Source: Acidobacteriota bacterium (GTDB lineage: Bacteria; Acidobacteriota; Blastocatellia; Pyrinomonadales; Pyrinomonadaceae). Taken from it: a DNA stretch of 64,000 nt. The stretch spans positions 1,245,501 through 1,309,500 of the forward strand of contig JADJWI010000008.1 in the NCBI GenBank assembly GCA_016716435.1, given 5' to 3'. Both the position numbers and the translations under genes were made by a program. The notes under the pieces are model-generated. The model did not search any database. It was not told the origin of the DNA and saw only the letters and a program-made list of their open reading frames with translations. Of this stretch, positions 44,486 through 55,129 are shown piece after piece. Within the stretch, counting starts at the first letter, position 1; each line of letters begins with the position of its first letter.

Positions 44486-45779
44486 GTTTTCTCTTGAAAA
44501 TGAAATGATAAACGGGAATGCCGAGCGAGACAACAACAAGCCCGATGGCGGTCTGCAGCGGATTACGCATTCCGACAAAAAGCAGGACCACGCCGGTCAG
44601 GGCAAGATACGCGATCAGCGGCAATGGAAAGAGCGGCGTGCGGTAGCCTTCGGTCGGCAGGCGATGGACGCGAAACAATCCGGCGACCACGAACCCGATC
44701 GCCAAAATCACAACGAAAAAGAAGTAACCGAGGATCTCATTAAAACCGCCCGAGACGATCAAAATGGAAGCAAGCGCCATCTGGATCAGTATCGCCAGGT
44801 ATGGCGTCCCAAACCGCGGATGCAGCTCGCCGACCTTTCGGAAAAACATGCCGTCATTCGCCATCGCATAATAGACACGCGGCGAGACGAGCAGATAGCC
44901 GAAAAGCGTTCCGATCACCGAAACACAAACGACCGCGGCAAACACAAGCCCGCCGACCTCGCCAAACAACGCCTGTCCGGCCAAGGCGGCAAAGGCCTCG
45001 TCGTTCGCGACGCTGGACGTCGGTACGAGGTAAGCGAAGACGGCACTCGTAGAGATATAAATGATCGAAAGGCCGAGAATGCCAAGGATCAGCGTTCGCG
45101 GCACGTTCCGCTGCGGGTCTTTGATCTCGCCCGAAATTCGCGTGACTTCCCACCAACCGGCGAATGCAAAAAAGGCTCCGACAAACCCGCCGGCCAGTGC
45201 GCCGAAAACATCCGGCGGCGTGGAAAAGAACGGCGTTAGGTTTGCCCAATCGCCGCGGCCGCTGCCAAAACCGAAAAGTACGATGAAGAGCAGCGTGCCG
45301 ACCTTAATGAACGTGAGCGCCTTGAGAAATCCCGCCCCGACGCTGGTGCCGATGATCGTTATCAGGCCGATCGAAAGGACCGTGATGATCGCAACAATGG
45401 TTTGCGCCGTCGGCGAAAGCTCAAAGATAAAGCTCGCATATGAAGCAAAGCCGACGCCAAAGATCGCCGTCAGCCCCGGGTCAAGCACGAGCAGAACCAT
45501 CCAGCCGTAAACGAACGCCGCACCTTTGCCGTAAGCCTCGCGGAGATAAACGTAGCTCCCGCCCGCTTCCGGAAACCGCGAGGCAAGCTCCGCATAGCAG
45601 AGCGCTCCGCAGAGCGTCATCAGCCCGACCAATGCCCAAATGCCGAACAGCCACGCCGGCGACCCGACCGACTTCGCCATCCCCGCCGGCACTAGAAAAA
45701 TGCCGACGCCGATCACCTGCCCGATGATCACCGCAACCGCCGTCCAGACCCCAAATTGTCGTTTTAGATCGTTGCTCAA
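44457..45779 (-). CDS. APC-superfamily amino-acid permease
   Basis: 440 residues with about 12 membrane helices. TM1 carries the substrate-binding GxG motif (IIGQVIGVGIFLVPAG). FPEAGGSYVYLREAYG and EIKDPQRNVPRTL are APC signatures. Nine bases separate it from the TonB receptor upstream, and it overlaps the AhpD-like gene downstream. By context it probably imports histidine, urocanate or a related compound; specificity is inferred. Confidence 0.88.
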   Translation of the reverse strand: MSNDLKRQFGVWTAVAVIIGQVIGVGIFLVPAGMAKSVGSPAWLFGIWALVGLMTLCGALCYAELASRFPEAGGSYVYLREAYGKGAAFVYGWMVLLVLDPGLTAIFGVGFASYASFIFELSPTAQTIVAIITVLSIGLITIIGTSVGAGFLKALTFIKVGTLLFIVLFGFGSGRGDWANLTPFFSTPPDVFGALAGGFVGAFFAFAGWWEVTRISGEIKDPQRNVPRTLILGILGLSIIYISTSAVFAYLVPTSSVANDEAFAALAGQALFGEVGGLVFAAVVCVSVIGTLFGYLLVSPRVYYAMANDGMFFRKVGELHPRFGTPYLAILIQMALASILIVSGGFNEILGYFFFVVILAIGFVVAGLFRVHRLPTEGYRTPLFPLPLIAYLALTGVVLLFVGMRNPLQTAIGLVVVSLGIPVYHFIFKRKHGLDKNDKI

Positions 45780-45787
45780 GCTGATGG

Positions 45788-48734
45788 CTAAAAGACCAGC
45801 CGTCCTCCAAATTGGAATGCGCGAGGGCCGCCCGAGCCGAACACGCCGCCGGCCGTCGTCACCGCACGGCCAAAGCTTGGAGTCCCGAGCACATTCCCAA
45901 AGCCTGAGAAATTCGTGTTCGAGGTGCCGAGAATGTTCGTTGTGTTGAAGAGATTGAACACCTCCATTATCGGCTCAAGGCGGACCCTTTCCGTGAACTT
46001 GAACGTCTTCGAAACGCGCAGGTCAAGCGAACTTAACGTATCATTGAACCGGGCGTCCGCCGGTGCCAGCGGAAGTTGGTCGGCGGGGCCGCGGGCCGCG
46101 TTTCGCGAGGTGATGAAGCTGTTAAGCTCGCCCGCATTCCGGAAAAGCCGGCCGCCGGCATTTCTCTGAAGCTCGGGAATACGCGTTTGTCCGCCGGGCA
46201 AAAGGATGTCCATCGGAACGCCTGAAGCGAGCGTCAGGATCGGCGAGAGCTTAAAGCCATAAGGCAGGTCGAGTGTTCCGGCGAAGGTGAAGCGATGCCG
46301 CTGGTCGTTCGGTGCCGGGCCGTATTCGGCTTCGAGGTTGTTCGGGTTGACCGGGCCGTTGGAGAAAGGCACCTGATCGTCGTTCGCATAGTTGAATGCC
46401 TTCGAAAGCGTGTACGACGCCCGAAAACCGAAGCGGTCCGCAAACCGCCGCTCGACGCTCATCAGCAGCCCGTCGTACTTGGTCTTTACGCTCGATTCGA
46501 GGTTCACTACGCGTTCCGGCCGCCGATCACCGGATTATCGACCACGCCGATGTCACGGCCGATGATGAAATGCGTACCGAAGTTATGAAGATAATCGACC
46601 TTCAGCACCAGGTCGCGTGCAAACTCCCATTGAAACCCGATCGTCGATTGCTGGACCATCGGATTTTGGAGCGAGTTGTCGATAATGTTTATCCCCGAAG
46701 CTCCGGCACCCGGCAAAATAAAGCCGGTGAACGGGTCATTGAACCTCGGAGCAAATGGAAGAAACCGGCCGTCTTGATCCAAAAAGATCGGGACGCCGTT
46801 CGGGTCCGTGAGAGCGTTTCCGGCCCTGACCACGACCGGAAGTGCACGGCCATCAAGCCCACGCTCAAGCGTGATCAGCTGCAGAACGACGCGGTCGTAA
46901 TAAATGCCGTATCCGCCGCGGACGACGAACCGATCCTGAAAACCCGACCATGCAAAGCCGACTCGCGGCCCGAAATTGTTGTAGTCCGCCTTCCGGTCGC
47001 CGCTGTAGAACGATGCAACGAGCGGATTTATCGCACCGTAGCCGGAGACGTTCTTGACGTTCGTGTCCGCTTCATATCTGAGCCCGGCGTTGATCATTAG
47101 GTTTCGCCGCACCCGCCAATCGTCCTGAATAAAGAACGCAAAATGGGTGTTATCGACGTTGTCTAAAGAAAGCGGACGCTCGGGAAACTGGCTCCGAAGT
47201 GTGACGGCAAAAAGCAGGTCGTTATCATCAATGACGCCGTCGCTGTTGCGGTCAAAGTTGGCAAAATCCTGCACAAACTCGATCCGCCCATCGCGAAAAA
47301 CACCGAGGTCGATACTCGAGGTCACTCGCTGCACTTCCCCGCCAAAGGTGACAGCATGGTTGCCGCTGAGGGCGGTCACCTTACCTGCAAGCTGTACGCG
47401 ATTCTGATCGGTCGCCTGCGGAACGCGGAAACTCGTTCCGTCCAAAATACTCGGAAAGGTTAATTGCCGGCCCGCTTCGATCGGATCGGTCGTGTTCGCG
47501 AAGTTGTTGAAGCTGAGGCTGACATCGGCAACGACGGTCGGCGAGAAGACGCGGCTCCAGCTTCCGATCGCAGAGTGAAAGCGATTCTTCAGCTCCTGAA
47601 GATACGACGCCGACCCGATCGCCCGGTCGAGCTTGCTCGCACCGCGGGCATCGGCGTCCTGAAACGAGTAATTGAAGCCGAACTTGTCTTTTTCAGTGGC
47701 GTAGATATCGAACCGCGTCGTCAGCAGAAGGTCCTTCAACGGTGACTCGGCAAACCCGCGACGGATCACGCGATTCGGGACATCGCGAATGCCGACCAGC
47801 GTCGCTCCATCCTGGTCGCGATATTCGACGGCTCCGAAGCCGAAGAACTTGTCCTTGATGAACGGCCCGCCGAGAGTAAAGGCATATTGCTGGCGGTCAA
47901 ATGGCGGCGCCTCAAGCGAGCGGTCAAACGTCGCCGGCAGTCCCTGCAGCACCTTGTCGCGAGCGAAAAATGAAGCCGAGCCGCTGACGAGGTTTGTCCC
48001 GCCCTTTGTGACAACGTTTATCAGCCCCGAACCCGTCCGGCCATATTGAGCCGAGAACCGGTTCGTCGCGACCTGAAATTCCTGAACCGCATCCTGCGGA
48101 ATATTTATTAGCGAACCCCCGACAACGTCGTCGTTATTGTCCGCCCCATCAACCGTCACACTACCGCCGCGGCCGGCCTGCCCCGCGGACGAAACAACAA
48201 CCGTATTCGTCTTCGTCGGATCAAAATTCGGAGCGATCGTATTCCCCGGCGTCAGCAAGGCAAGCTCAAGAAAATTGCGGCCGTTGAGCGGAAGGCTTTC
48301 GATCTCACGCGACTCGATGACCCTGTCCACATTTGAATCATTCAGTTGAATTTTTGGCTCGTACGCGATCAAATTTAGGACAACAACAACTCCGCCAACT
48401 TCCAGCTGGCCGTTAAGTGTTGCATTCTGTCCAACATTGATCGTCAGAGGTTCAGACGTAACTTTGGTCTTAAAACCTGTCCTCTCGATTCGAACCTCAT
48501 ATTGACCAGGAGCGACGGCCGCGTACCGGTAACTTCCGGAAGCGTCCGTAACTACAGATCGCGACTGCCCGGTTGATAGCAGCTTAATCGTGACGATCGC
48601 CCCTGGAATTACCGCTCCTGACTGATCCGTCCGACGCCCGAGAGCGAGCCCGTCGGCTGCTGTGCTGCGGCCGCGAGACAAAAAAAAACAACATCAGCAC
48701 CGCCGCGGCACACTTCTTTAATACGCAGGTTCAT
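45788..48734 (-). pseudogene. TonB-dependent receptor, Oar-like, copy 1 (two frameshifts)
   Basis: About 980 residues when repaired. Starts at ATG 48734 with signal peptide ending AAAAQQPTG, then a carboxypeptidase-regulatory domain (SGAVIPGAIVTIK), plug region (IESLPLNGRNFLELALLTPGN, QEFQVATNRFSAQYGRTGSG) and barrel, ending GGPRAFQFGGRLVF. A one-base loss near 48632 (SGV-G, copy 2 reads SGVVTD) and a shift near 46510 (between VIGG and ERVVNLESS) break the frame. Other residues look functional. By position it is the outer-membrane partner of the permease and hut enzymes. Errors rather than decay are possible. Confidence 0.8.
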
Positions 48735-48745
48735 TCGGTAATACT

Positions 48746-49233
48746 TTAGAGGTTCTGTTTTGCGATCTTTGCGTTGATCTCATTGATCATCATCAATCCG
48801 GCCGAGCCGTAGTATTTATGATATTCGGCGTTCATTTCGCCATTGATAATGACCGGATCGGTCTCGGTCAGCTTCTTTGCTTCCTCGATCGAATCAACGG
48901 CAAAATGAAAAGCCCACGCCAGCCGTCAACCCCGTCGAGCGGCCCCGCGAGTGCGAGCTTACCTTCCGTCGCCAGTCGCGTCATATTCGCAAAATGGCAG
49001 GCAAACATAGCTTTACGTTCCGCTCCCTCTGGCATTTTCTTCGGCCCGGTCTTTAGGATGACAAGTACATACGGCCGCATCCCGCGTTCGTCCGCCCCAA
49101 GCTTCTTCGCCAGCTCCGCGTCGTATTTCGTACCCGCCGGCGTCGCCTTTGCCTCAGGCTGTTGGGCAACTGCGGTCAACGAAACTGCAGCCACCGCTAT
49201 TGAAACAGAAAGTAAATTCCTCAAAGTTTTCAT
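48746..49233 (-). pseudogene. Exported YciI-like protein, copy 1 (one frameshift)
   Basis: About 162 residues when repaired. Signal peptide (VSIAVAAVSLTAVAQQ), then a YciI/YCII-like ferredoxin-fold domain (MRPYVLVILKTGPKKMPEGAE, LALAGPLDGVDGWRGLFI). After GLFI the frame shifts at 48904, where copy 1 has one A fewer than copy 2. The continuation is VDSIEEAKKLTETDPVIING. YciI-like proteins are small dehydrogenase- or peroxidase-like domains of uncertain function. First gene of the minus-strand operon, divergent from hutU. Confidence 0.75.
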
Positions 49234-49282
49234 ATCGTGCTTTGCTTCCTTCTAGATAATTACGATAAAACTTAGCATAATT

Positions 49283-50910
49283 ATGACACGAATCGTGAAG
49301 GCCCCGCGGGGCACTGAGCTTACCTGTAAGAACTGGCTAATCGAAGCTGCCTATCGGATGATCCAGAACAATCTAGACGCCGAGGTCGCTTTCGACCCGG
49401 AGAATCTGATCGTTTACGGCGGCCGCGGGAAGGCGGCCAGAAACTGGGCAAGCTTCGACGCCCTATTGAAATGCCTGCGTGAATTGAATGAGGACGAGAC
49501 TCTGCTCGTCCAATCGGGCAAGCCGGTCAGGCGTTTTCAAGAGCCACACGGACGCACCGCGTGTCCTGATCGCAAATTCCAATATCGTGCCGCACTGGGC
49601 GACGCAGGAGCAGTTCGACCAATACGAACGCGACGGCCTGATGATGTACGGCCAGATGACGGCCGGTTCGTGGATCTACATCGGCACCCAGGGGATCCTC
49701 CAAGGGACCTACGAAACCTTCGGCTCGCTCGCTCGGCAGCACGGCTGGGGAACGCTCGCCGGCAAGCTCGTGCTGACCGCTTCGGCCTCGGCGAGATGGG
49801 CGGGAGCTCAGGCTCAGGCAATCACTTTCAACGGTGGTGTGGGTTTGCTGGTCGAAGTGGACCCGTGGCGGATCGAGCGTCGGCTGCAGCTAAACCAGGT
49901 CGATGTCGCGGCGAAAGACCTTGACAACGCCATCGCCATCGCAAACGAGGCCCTGGCGTCCAAAGAAGCGAAGTCCATCGCCTTACTCGGCAACGCCGCT
50001 GAGATACATTGGGAACTGCTCGAACGCGGCATCGCGCCGGACGTCGTCACCGACCAAACCTCGGCCCACGATGTGCTCTATGGTTACATTCCCGTCGGAT
50101 ACACGGTCGAAGAGCGGCCGAATTCCGAAAGAAGGATCAGAAGCTTACGAACGCCGTGCGATGGACTCAATGGCCCGACATGTCGAGGCAATGCTCGAAT
50201 TCCAGCGTCGAGGTTCGGTCGTTTTCGATTACGGGAACAACCTCCGCCAACGTGCAAAGGACAACGGCGTCGCGAACGCGTTCGATTATCCCGGCTTCGT
50301 GCCGGCTTACATCCGCCCGCTCTTTTGCGAGGGTAAAGGCCCGTTCCGCTGGGTCGCGCTTTCGGGCGATAAGGAAGACATCTACAAGACCGACGAGGCG
50401 ATAATGAACCTCTTCCCGAGGACGACCATCTCGCCCGCTGGCTGACGATGGCGCAGGAGCAGGTCGAATTTCGGGCCTGCCCGCACGCATCTGCTGGCTC
50501 GGTTACGGGCTCGTGCCAAGGCGGGCTTGAAGCTAAACGAAATGGTCGCCTCCGGCGAACTGAAAGCCCGATCGTCATCGGCCGCGACCACCTCGATTGC
50601 GGCAGCGTCGCGTCGCCAAACCGCGAGACCGAATCGATGAAAGACGGCTCCGACGCCATTGCCGACTGGGTCTACCTCAACGCGATGATCAACGTGGCGG
50701 GCGGTGCGACTTGGGTCCGCTCCACCACGGCGGCGGCGTCGGCATCGGATATTCCTCTCCACGCCGGACAGGTCATCGTCGCCGACGGCACGCCCGGAAG
50801 CCGCCCGCCGCATCGAACGCGTCCTAACCACCGACCCCGGCATGGGCGTCATCCGCCACGCCGACGCCCGGCTACGAAGAAGCTATCAGGTTGCCGAGAA
50901 AATGATGTAA
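49283..50910 (+). pseudogene. hutU: Urocanate hydratase, copy 1 (multiple frameshifts)
   Basis: Urocanate hydratase converts urocanate to imidazolone-propionate using NAD+. The opening (MTRIVKAPRGTELTCKNWLI, YGGRGKAARNWASFDA) is intact. The frame is lost near 49525 (extra C versus copy 2), 49790, 50117, 50430-50510 and again near the end. Between breaks the protein is normal (LIANSNIVPHWATQEQFDQY, VTDQTSAHDVLYGYIPVGYT). Many differences from copy 2 are synonymous, implying both descended under selection. The C-terminus differs (EKMM-like) from copy 2. Confidence 0.85.
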
Positions 50911-51632
50911 AGATTCGATGATGATTATTCCGAGGTTAGGCCGCCGAAAATGATCGCGATAATATCCTTCGTAAATTTTTACTATTAATTCAGCACAGCT
51001 CGCGTTTGCCAACTGTGCCGAAGACAACCAACGGCCGGGTCACCCGATGAACCCACCACACCGGTAGGCGTTGCCGAGAAGACTATCCGTCCGGCCTGCC
51101 ACCGCAACCGACATGTCCAGATGAGAAGCGGGTTGTGGTTCACTCAAAATTCGCTCAGGTCAGGAGGTGATGCGTCAAATGGGTATACTTGGCACCCGCC
51201 GCTTTCAACGAGAAGAATTTACGTATTCTGTTCGAATGGCCTTGAGCAAAGAGAATCCGGAACCCAGAGCATTTGATCGTGTCCTTGAGACCGACTGGTC
51301 GCGGGTACTTTTATTCTGACGGGCGGCGGGGCACGAGGCTTCAGGAAGATGGGAGACCCTCACGAGAACGACTTTCTCCAGGGCAATTTATTTTCGTCGG
51401 CCGGGCAAAGGCGACCGAAACAGAAAGGAATACTTTCGCTACAGTCCTCGCATCCACCTAGATCAATTCCGCTTCAATACCGTCATTCTAAAGAAATAGT
51501 ATTGTGAGAAATCAGGAGAGCTACCCAAACGATGCCAGATGGGAGAAGCAATAGATTTCACTGAGAAGGAATCGATATTCGACTGCCGATGAAATCGTGG
51601 CCGCCCGAGTGTTTGAATCCAAAGGAAGCGGG
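50911..51632. other. Region between the duplicated blocks, no confident gene
   Basis: Lower GC than the flanks. A plus frame over about 51397-51490 (AIYFRRPGKGDRNRKEYF, ending VILKK) has coding-like composition but no start or partner. Given the indel density nearby, a broken small gene cannot be excluded. Confidence 0.4.
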
Positions 51633-52004
51633 TTAGTAGGAGAGCGATTTATATCGCTGGTCGATGGTTAGGAGCATCGCGCTTTCCAAGTTCTGTGAGA
51701 GGGATCGCCGGAAGGTTTCCGTCTCGAAGGGGACTTCCAACGGTTTTTCAGTAGATATGTTCCCAGTTTTTTAATATGAGAGCAATTTAAATGGTTCCGC
51801 TTCAAGCCTGTATAGCTGTCGTAAAGAAAATCGCCATCCTTTGAAATCACGATACGGCTTTCCGCGATCGACAATTCGTTGATCTCAGTGTCGGCCTTCG
51901 TATCGTTTTCCATTCGGAGTTGTTTTTGTATGAACGGCGTCAAAACCCTTTCCTTTAGGAATTTCGAGCGGGCGGGAGTTGGGCTGTCGACCAGAAACTT
52001 TCAT
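51633..52004 (-). pseudogene. DUF5615 PIN-like toxin, frame-broken
   Basis: Pieces in different frames line up with DUF5615 proteins. They are MK at ATG 52004 and QLPPA; then KGFDAVHTK and NDTKADTEINELSIAESRIVISKDGDF; then, after another shift, EPFKLL and KTGNISTEK. The family adopts a PIN-like/Mut7-C fold and is the presumed RNase toxin paired with DUF433. At least three indels are needed, so it is decayed or mis-sequenced. The start overlaps the DUF433 stop (ATGA). Confidence 0.65.
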
Positions 52005-52244
52005 CTTGCCAATTCGCTTATCAGACCAACGTTGGCGGAGGACGAGCCGCGAATATGAATAACGACATCGAGGTCTGCTTTTCCCGAGATCGTCGCAGAG
52101 TCAGCGGGGATCCGTCGGTGGTCATTCCGGAAGCCATCAATTTCAAGCTTTGTCTCGACCGGATATCGCTTATTTCTGATGGTCGGTTTCCCATGACAAA
52201 TGTCGGGATTTATCGTTATTCGCTCAAGAATTTTCTTGTTGCAT
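52001..52244 (-). pseudogene. DUF433 antitoxin, frame-broken
   Basis: ITINPDICHGKPTIRNKRYPVE is the unmistakable DUF433 N-terminus. LMASGMTTDG and FIFAARP-like pieces occur in a second frame, and SELAR closes the first. DUF433 proteins carry a helix-turn-helix and act as antitoxins to DUF5615. The 5' start (ATG 52244) also needs a one-base shift. Confidence 0.7.
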
Positions 52245-52255
52245 AGCTGAGCAGT

Positions 52256-52522
52256 TTATCACAATCGAATCGTTATGCCATGACTTACCTCGCCAGATCC
52301 TTCCCTCGATTTACTCAATCCGAAAAGCAAATTGATGGCGAGGATTATTAGGAACGCCAACCGAATCAGGCTGTAGGGATTCCCAAGGTTTGGAAGCGTT
52401 GGGTTAGGATTGGGGATCGATGGTTGGGAATGAGGCCGGACCGAGGTTATGGCCATCGGTTCGGGACAGACCCAAACGCTGTCGTGATCGCCAGCACGGC
52501 CGAGTAGCCGGCGATGGTCGCG
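52256..52522. other. Junction segment left of copy 2, no confident gene
   Basis: A minus frame reads TIAGYSAVLAITTAFGSVPNRWP, reminiscent of a membrane-protein C-terminus, but it is short. Homology to copy 1 begins at about 52523 (CGATAATGTTTATCCCC). Confidence 0.35.
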
Positions 52523-54580
52523 ATAATGTTTATCCCCGAAGCTCCGGCACCTGGCAAATAAAGCCGGTGAACAGGTCATTGAACCTCGGAGCAAATGGAA
52601 GAAACCGGCCGTCTTGATCCAAAAAAGATCGGGACGCCGTTCGGGTCCGTGAGAGCGTTTCCGGCCCTGACCACGACCGGAAGTGCACGGCCATCAAGCC
52701 CACGCTCAAGCGTGATCAGCTGCAGAACAACGCGGTCATAATAAATGCCGTATCCGCCGCGGACGACGAACCGATCCTGAAAACCCGACCATGCAAAGCC
52801 GACTCGCGGCCCGAAATTGTTGTAGTCCGCCTTCCGGTCGCCGCTGTAGAACGATGCAACGAGCGGATTTATCGCACCGTAGCCGGAGACGTTCTTGACG
52901 TTCGTGTCCGCTTCATATCTGAGCCCGGCGTTGATCGTTAGGTTTCGCCGCACCCGCCAATCGTCCTGAATAAAAAAGGCGAAATGCGTGTTGTCAACAT
53001 TATCCAGCGAGAGCGGCCGCTCGGGAAACTGGCTCCGGAGCGTTACGGCAAAAAGCAGGTCATTATCATCAATGACGCCGTCGTTGTTGCGGTCAAAGTC
53101 TGCAAAATCCTGGACGAACTCGATCCGCCCATCGCGAAAAACACCGAGGTCGATACTCGAGGTCACTCGCTGCACTTCCCCGCCAAAGGTGACAGCATGG
53201 TTGCCGCTGAGGGCGGTCACCTTACCTGCAAGCTGTACGCGATTCTGATCGGTCGCCTGCGGAACGCGGAAACTCGTTCCGTCCAAAATACTCGGAAAGG
53301 TTAATTGCCGGCCCGCCTCGATCGGATCGGTCGTGTTCGCGAAGTTATTGAAGCTAAGGCTGACATCGGCAACGACGGTCGGCGAAAAGACGCGGCTCCA
53401 GCTTCCGATCGCAGAATGGAAACGATTCTTCAGCTCCTGAAGATACGACGCCGACCCGATCGCCCGGTCGAGCTTGCTCCACCGCGGGCATCGGCGTCCT
53501 GAAACGAGTAATTGAAGCCGAACTTGTCTTTTTCGGTGGCGTAGATATCGAACCGCGTCGTCAGCAGAGGTCCTTCAGCGGTGACTCGGCAAACCCGCGA
53601 CGGATCGCGCGATTCGGGACGTCGCGGATGCCGACCAGCGTCGCTCCATCCTGATCGCGATATTCGACCGCACCAAAGCCGAAGAACTTGTCCTTAATGA
53701 ACGGCCCGCCGAGCGTGAACGCATATTGCTGGCGGTCAAATGGCGGTGCCACGAGCGAGCGATCAAACGTCGCCGGCAGTCCCTGAAGCACCTTATCGCG
53801 GGCAAAAAATGAGGCCGAGCCGCTAATGATATTTGTCCCGCCCTTTGGCGACAACGTTTATCAGCCCCGAACCCGTCCGGCCATATTGAGCCGAGAACCG
53901 GTTCGTCGCGACCTGAAATTCCTGAGCCGCATCCTGCGGAATTTTTATTAGCGAGCCGCCGACAACGTCATCATTATTATCCGCCCCATCAACCGTCACG
54001 CTCCCGCCGCGGCCGACCTGCCCGGCGGAGGAAATGACGACCGTATTCGTCTTCGTCGGGTCAAAATTCGGAGCGATCGTATTCCCAGGCGTCAGCAAAG
54101 CAAGCTCGAGAAAATTGCGGCCGTTGAGCGGAAGGCTTTCGATCTCACGCGACTCGATGACCCTGTCCACATTTGAATCATTCAGTTGAATTTTTGGCTC
54201 GTACGCGATCAAATTTAGGACGACAACAACTCCGCCAACTTCCAGCTGGCCGTTAAGTGTTGCATTCTGTCCAACATTGATCGTCAGAGGGTTCAGACGT
54301 AACTTTGGTCTTAAAACCTGTCCTCTCGAGGTTCGACCACCTCATATTGACCAGGAGGGACGGCCGCGTACCGGTAACTTCCGGAAGCGTCCGTAACTAC
54401 AGATCGCGACTGCCCGGTTGATAGCGGCTTAATCGTGACGATCGCCCCTGGAATTACCGCTCCTGGCTGATCCGTCACGACGCCCGAGAGCGAGCCCGTC
54501 GGCTGCTGTGCTGCGGCCGCGAGACAAAAAAACAACATCAGCACCGCCGCGCGGCACACTTCTTTAATACGCAGGTTCAT
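52523..54580 (-). pseudogene. TonB-dependent receptor, copy 2: lacks the C-terminal barrel and has several frameshifts
   Basis: Near-identical to copy 1 from the start (ATG 54580, signal peptide LMLFFCLAAAAQQ) through the sequence equivalent to 46675 in copy 1. There homology ends, about 290 codons short. Frame breaks lie near 54330, 53848, 53575, 53475 and 52620. Copy 2 keeps the correct frame at SGVVTDQPGA, where copy 1 is broken. It cannot form a complete barrel. Confidence 0.8.
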
Positions 54581-54591
54581 TCGGTAATACT

Positions 54592-55078
54592 TTAGAGGTT
54601 CTGTTTTGCGATCTTTGCGTTGATCTCATTGATCATCATCAATCCGGCCGAGCCGTAGTATTTATGATATTCGGCGATCATTTCGCCATTGATAATGACC
54701 GGATCGGTCTCGGTCAGCTTCTTTGCTTCCTCGATCGAATCAACGGCAAAAATGAAAAGCCCACGCCAGCCGTCAACCCGGTCGAGTGGCCCCGCGAGCA
54801 CGAGCTTGCCTTCCGTCGCCAGTCGCGTCATATTCGCAAAATGGCGAGCAAACATAGCTTTGCGTTCCGCTCCTCTGGCATTTTCTTCGGCCCGGTCTTT
54901 AGGATGACAAGTACATACGGCCGCATCCCGCGTTCGTCCGCCCCAGCTTCTTCGCAAGCTCCGCGTCATATTTCGTACCCGCCGGCGTCGCCTTTGCCTC
55001 AGGCTGTTGGGCAACTGCGGTCAACGAAACTGCAGCCACCGCTATTGAAACAGAAAGTAAATTCCTCAAAGTTTTCAT
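54592..55078 (-). pseudogene. Exported YciI-like protein, copy 2 (frameshifts in N-terminal half)
   Basis: Same protein as at 48746. Here the C-terminal half is intact (GLFIFAVDSIEEAKKL, INGEMIAEYHKYYGSAG) and the N-terminal half is broken by single-base losses near 54870 and 54945, both in short homopolymers that are one base longer in copy 1. Combining the two copies yields one intact protein. Confidence 0.75.
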
Positions 55079-55129
55079 ATCGTGCTTTGCTTCCTTCTAG
55101 ATAATTACGATAAAACTTAGCATAATTAT

